From Pseudomonadota bacterium (GTDB taxonomy: Bacteria > Pseudomonadota > Alphaproteobacteria > Rhizobiales > Xanthobacteraceae): 5,030 bases of DNA. The position numbers were made by a program, and so were the translations under genes. The stretch is taken from the NCBI GenBank assembly GCA_023391175.1, contig JAEWBL010000208.1, forward strand, positions 1 through 5,030. Reading direction: 5' to 3'. Under the pieces are notes generated by a model, which saw only the letters and a program-made list of their open reading frames with translations, did no database searches and was not told the origin of the DNA. Shown piece by piece: positions 4,013 through 5,030 of this stretch (its first letter is position 1; every line of letters starts with the position of its first letter).

Positions 4013-5030
4013 ATGCGCCTGTTTCGCTGTGCCGCCTGCGATCAGCTCCTGTATTTCGAGAACCGCCGCTGCGAGAAGTGCGGCCACGACCTCGGCTATA
4101 TTCCTGAAGCCAATGCACTGGTACCGCTGGAGCGCGACGGGGAGGCGGAGAGCGGCCTGTGGACTGCCGTCGGCCGTGGCGAGCAGCGCTACCGCTTCTG
4201 CGCCAATGCGGCACTCGACGCCTGCAACTGGCTGGTGCCCGCCGAACAGGAGGGGGAGTTCTGCCTCGCCTGCCGCCACAATCGCACCGTGCCGGATCTC
4301 ACTGCGCCCGAGAACCTTCGCAAGTGGCAGAAGGTGGAGATCGCCAAGCACCGGCTCATTTATTCCCTGCTGCGCCTCAACCTGCCGCTGGAAAGCAACA
4401 AGGACCGCGAGGGCGGCCTCTGCTTCGACTTCCTCGCCGACGACCCGGACGGCTCGGCGCCGAAGATCATGACCGGTCACGACGAAGGCCTCATCACCAT
4501 CGCCCTCGCCGAGGCCGACGATGCCGAGCGCGAGCACCGCAAGGGCGAGCTGGGCGAGCTTTACCGCACGCTGCTCGGCCATTTCCGGCACGAGACGGGG
4601 CATTACTACTGGAATCGCCTGGTGCGGGACGCCGGCCGCTTGCAGGCCTTCCGCGCCCTGTTCGGCGACGAGACGGCGGATTATGGCGAGGCGCTGAAAG
4701 CCTATTATGCCAACGGTCCCAAGCCCGACTGGCAGACGAACTACGTCTCGGCCTATGCGACTGCCCACCCGTGGGAGGATTTCGCCGAGACCTTCAAGCA
4801 TTACATCCACATCGTGGACACGCTGGAGATGGCAGCCGCCTTCGGCATGCGAGTGCAGCCGCGCCTCGACCGAACGGGCGAGCTCGGGGCGGAGGTCGAT
4901 TTCAACCCCTACCGTGCCTGCGCCATCCAGCAGATGGTGGATTCGTGGCTGCCCATCTCGTTCGCCCTCAACAACCTCAATCGCTGCCTTGGGATGTCGG
5001 ACGCCTACCCCTTCATCCTCGGCCCGGGGG
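4013..5030 (+). CDS. Putative zinc-binding metallopeptidase with N-terminal zinc ribbon; cut by right edge
   Basis: The first 339 residues are visible and the frame is open at the right edge. The N-terminus has zinc-ribbon cysteine pairs C6-x2-C9 and C20-x2-C23 (RCAACDQLLYFENRRCEKCG), then further cysteines C63, C71, C84 and C87 (FCLACRHN) that could form a second metal site. The catalytic motif is HETGH at 193-197 (HExxH, in LLGHFRHETGHYYWNRLV), where two histidines would bind zinc and the glutamate would activate water. WEDFAETFKHYIHIVDT (254-270) follows about 57 residues later and supplies E255 and E259 as candidates for the third ligand. This pattern matches the bacterial putative zinc-binding metallopeptidase family (DUF2248/Peptidase_Mx type), usually about 340-400 residues, so only a short C-terminal piece is probably missing. 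There is no signal peptide or membrane segment, so it is likely cytoplasmic; its substrate is unknown. It is transcribed divergently from the DUF488 gene. Confidence 0.88.
   Translation, partial: MRLFRCAACDQLLYFENRRCEKCGHDLGYIPEANALVPLERDGEAESGLWTAVGRGEQRYRFCANAALDACNWLVPAEQEGEFCLACRHNRTVPDLTAPENLRKWQKVEIAKHRLIYSLLRLNLPLESNKDREGGLCFDFLADDPDGSAPKIMTGHDEGLITIALAEADDAEREHRKGELGELYRTLLGHFRHETGHYYWNRLVRDAGRLQAFRALFGDETADYGEALKAYYANGPKPDWQTNYVSAYATAHPWEDFAETFKHYIHIVDTLEMAAAFGMRVQPRLDRTGELGAEVDFNPYRACAIQQMVDSWLPISFALNNLNRCLGMSDAYPFILGPG

Noticed and set aside
3808..4014. N-terminal extension of the DUF488 protein to an ATG at 4014
   Set aside because: The added residues have no recognisable similarity, would run across the whole divergent spacer into the start codon of the metallopeptidase gene, and DUF488 proteins normally begin close to the TIGYE motif.
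3839..4810. 323-codon minus-strand open frame opposite the metallopeptidase gene
   Set aside because: It reads fairly smoothly but lies antisense to the gene with the HETGH and zinc-ribbon motifs, and it shows no domain I recognise. It is best explained as a high-GC shadow.

Overview
The window is about 5 kb of very GC-rich DNA, with strong G/C preference at third codon positions. It carries six protein genes, two of them cut by the window edges. The gene set suggests an alphaproteobacterium of the order Hyphomicrobiales (Rhizobiales), possibly a Xanthobacteraceae/Bradyrhizobium-like lineage. It comprises a split XdhC pair, a fused molybdopterin-binding/MocA-like cytidylyltransferase, a KamA/EpmB-like radical SAM protein, DUF488 and a zinc-ribbon metallopeptidase. 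The taxonomic placement is inferred from gene types and composition, not from a marker gene. I see no RNA gene, insertion sequence, CRISPR array, attachment site or origin.

Layout. (1) 1-552, minus strand: the N-terminal 184 residues of a lysine 2,3-aminomutase-like radical SAM protein, running off the left edge. (2) 553-614: a short divergent intergenic region. (3) 615-3368, plus strand: a three-gene molybdenum-cofactor maturation operon, made of a stand-alone XdhC N-terminal domain protein (615-938), a stand-alone XdhC C-terminal Rossmann-domain protein (1021-1719) and a 550-residue fusion of a MoeA-like molybdopterin-binding domain with a MocA-like nucleotidyltransferase (1716-3368). The 82-base gap between the first two genes holds two GC-rich stem-loops, one of which covers the Shine-Dalgarno of the second gene. 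The second and third genes overlap by a GTGA junction. (4) 3340-3807, minus strand: a DUF488 protein converging on the operon and overlapping it by 29 bases. (5) 3808-4012: a divergent intergenic region with an inverted repeat. (6) 4013-5030, plus strand: a putative zinc-binding metallopeptidase with zinc-ribbon cysteines and an HETGH active site, cut by the right edge.

How the genes work together. The three operon proteins together supply what a molybdenum hydroxylase of the xanthine dehydrogenase/CO dehydrogenase/aldehyde oxidoreductase family needs. The MocA-like half would attach CMP to molybdopterin, and the XdhC-type proteins would bind, protect and sulfurate the cofactor and hand it to the apoenzyme. 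No hydroxylase subunit gene lies within the operon, which is bounded by a divergent gene on the left and a convergent gene on the right, so the client enzyme or enzymes must be encoded elsewhere. The flanking genes show no evident link to molybdenum metabolism. Overall the region looks like ordinary chromosomal housekeeping/accessory metabolism. The points most worth a second look are the split, fused and structurally isolated maturation module and the RNA structures in its 82-base gap.
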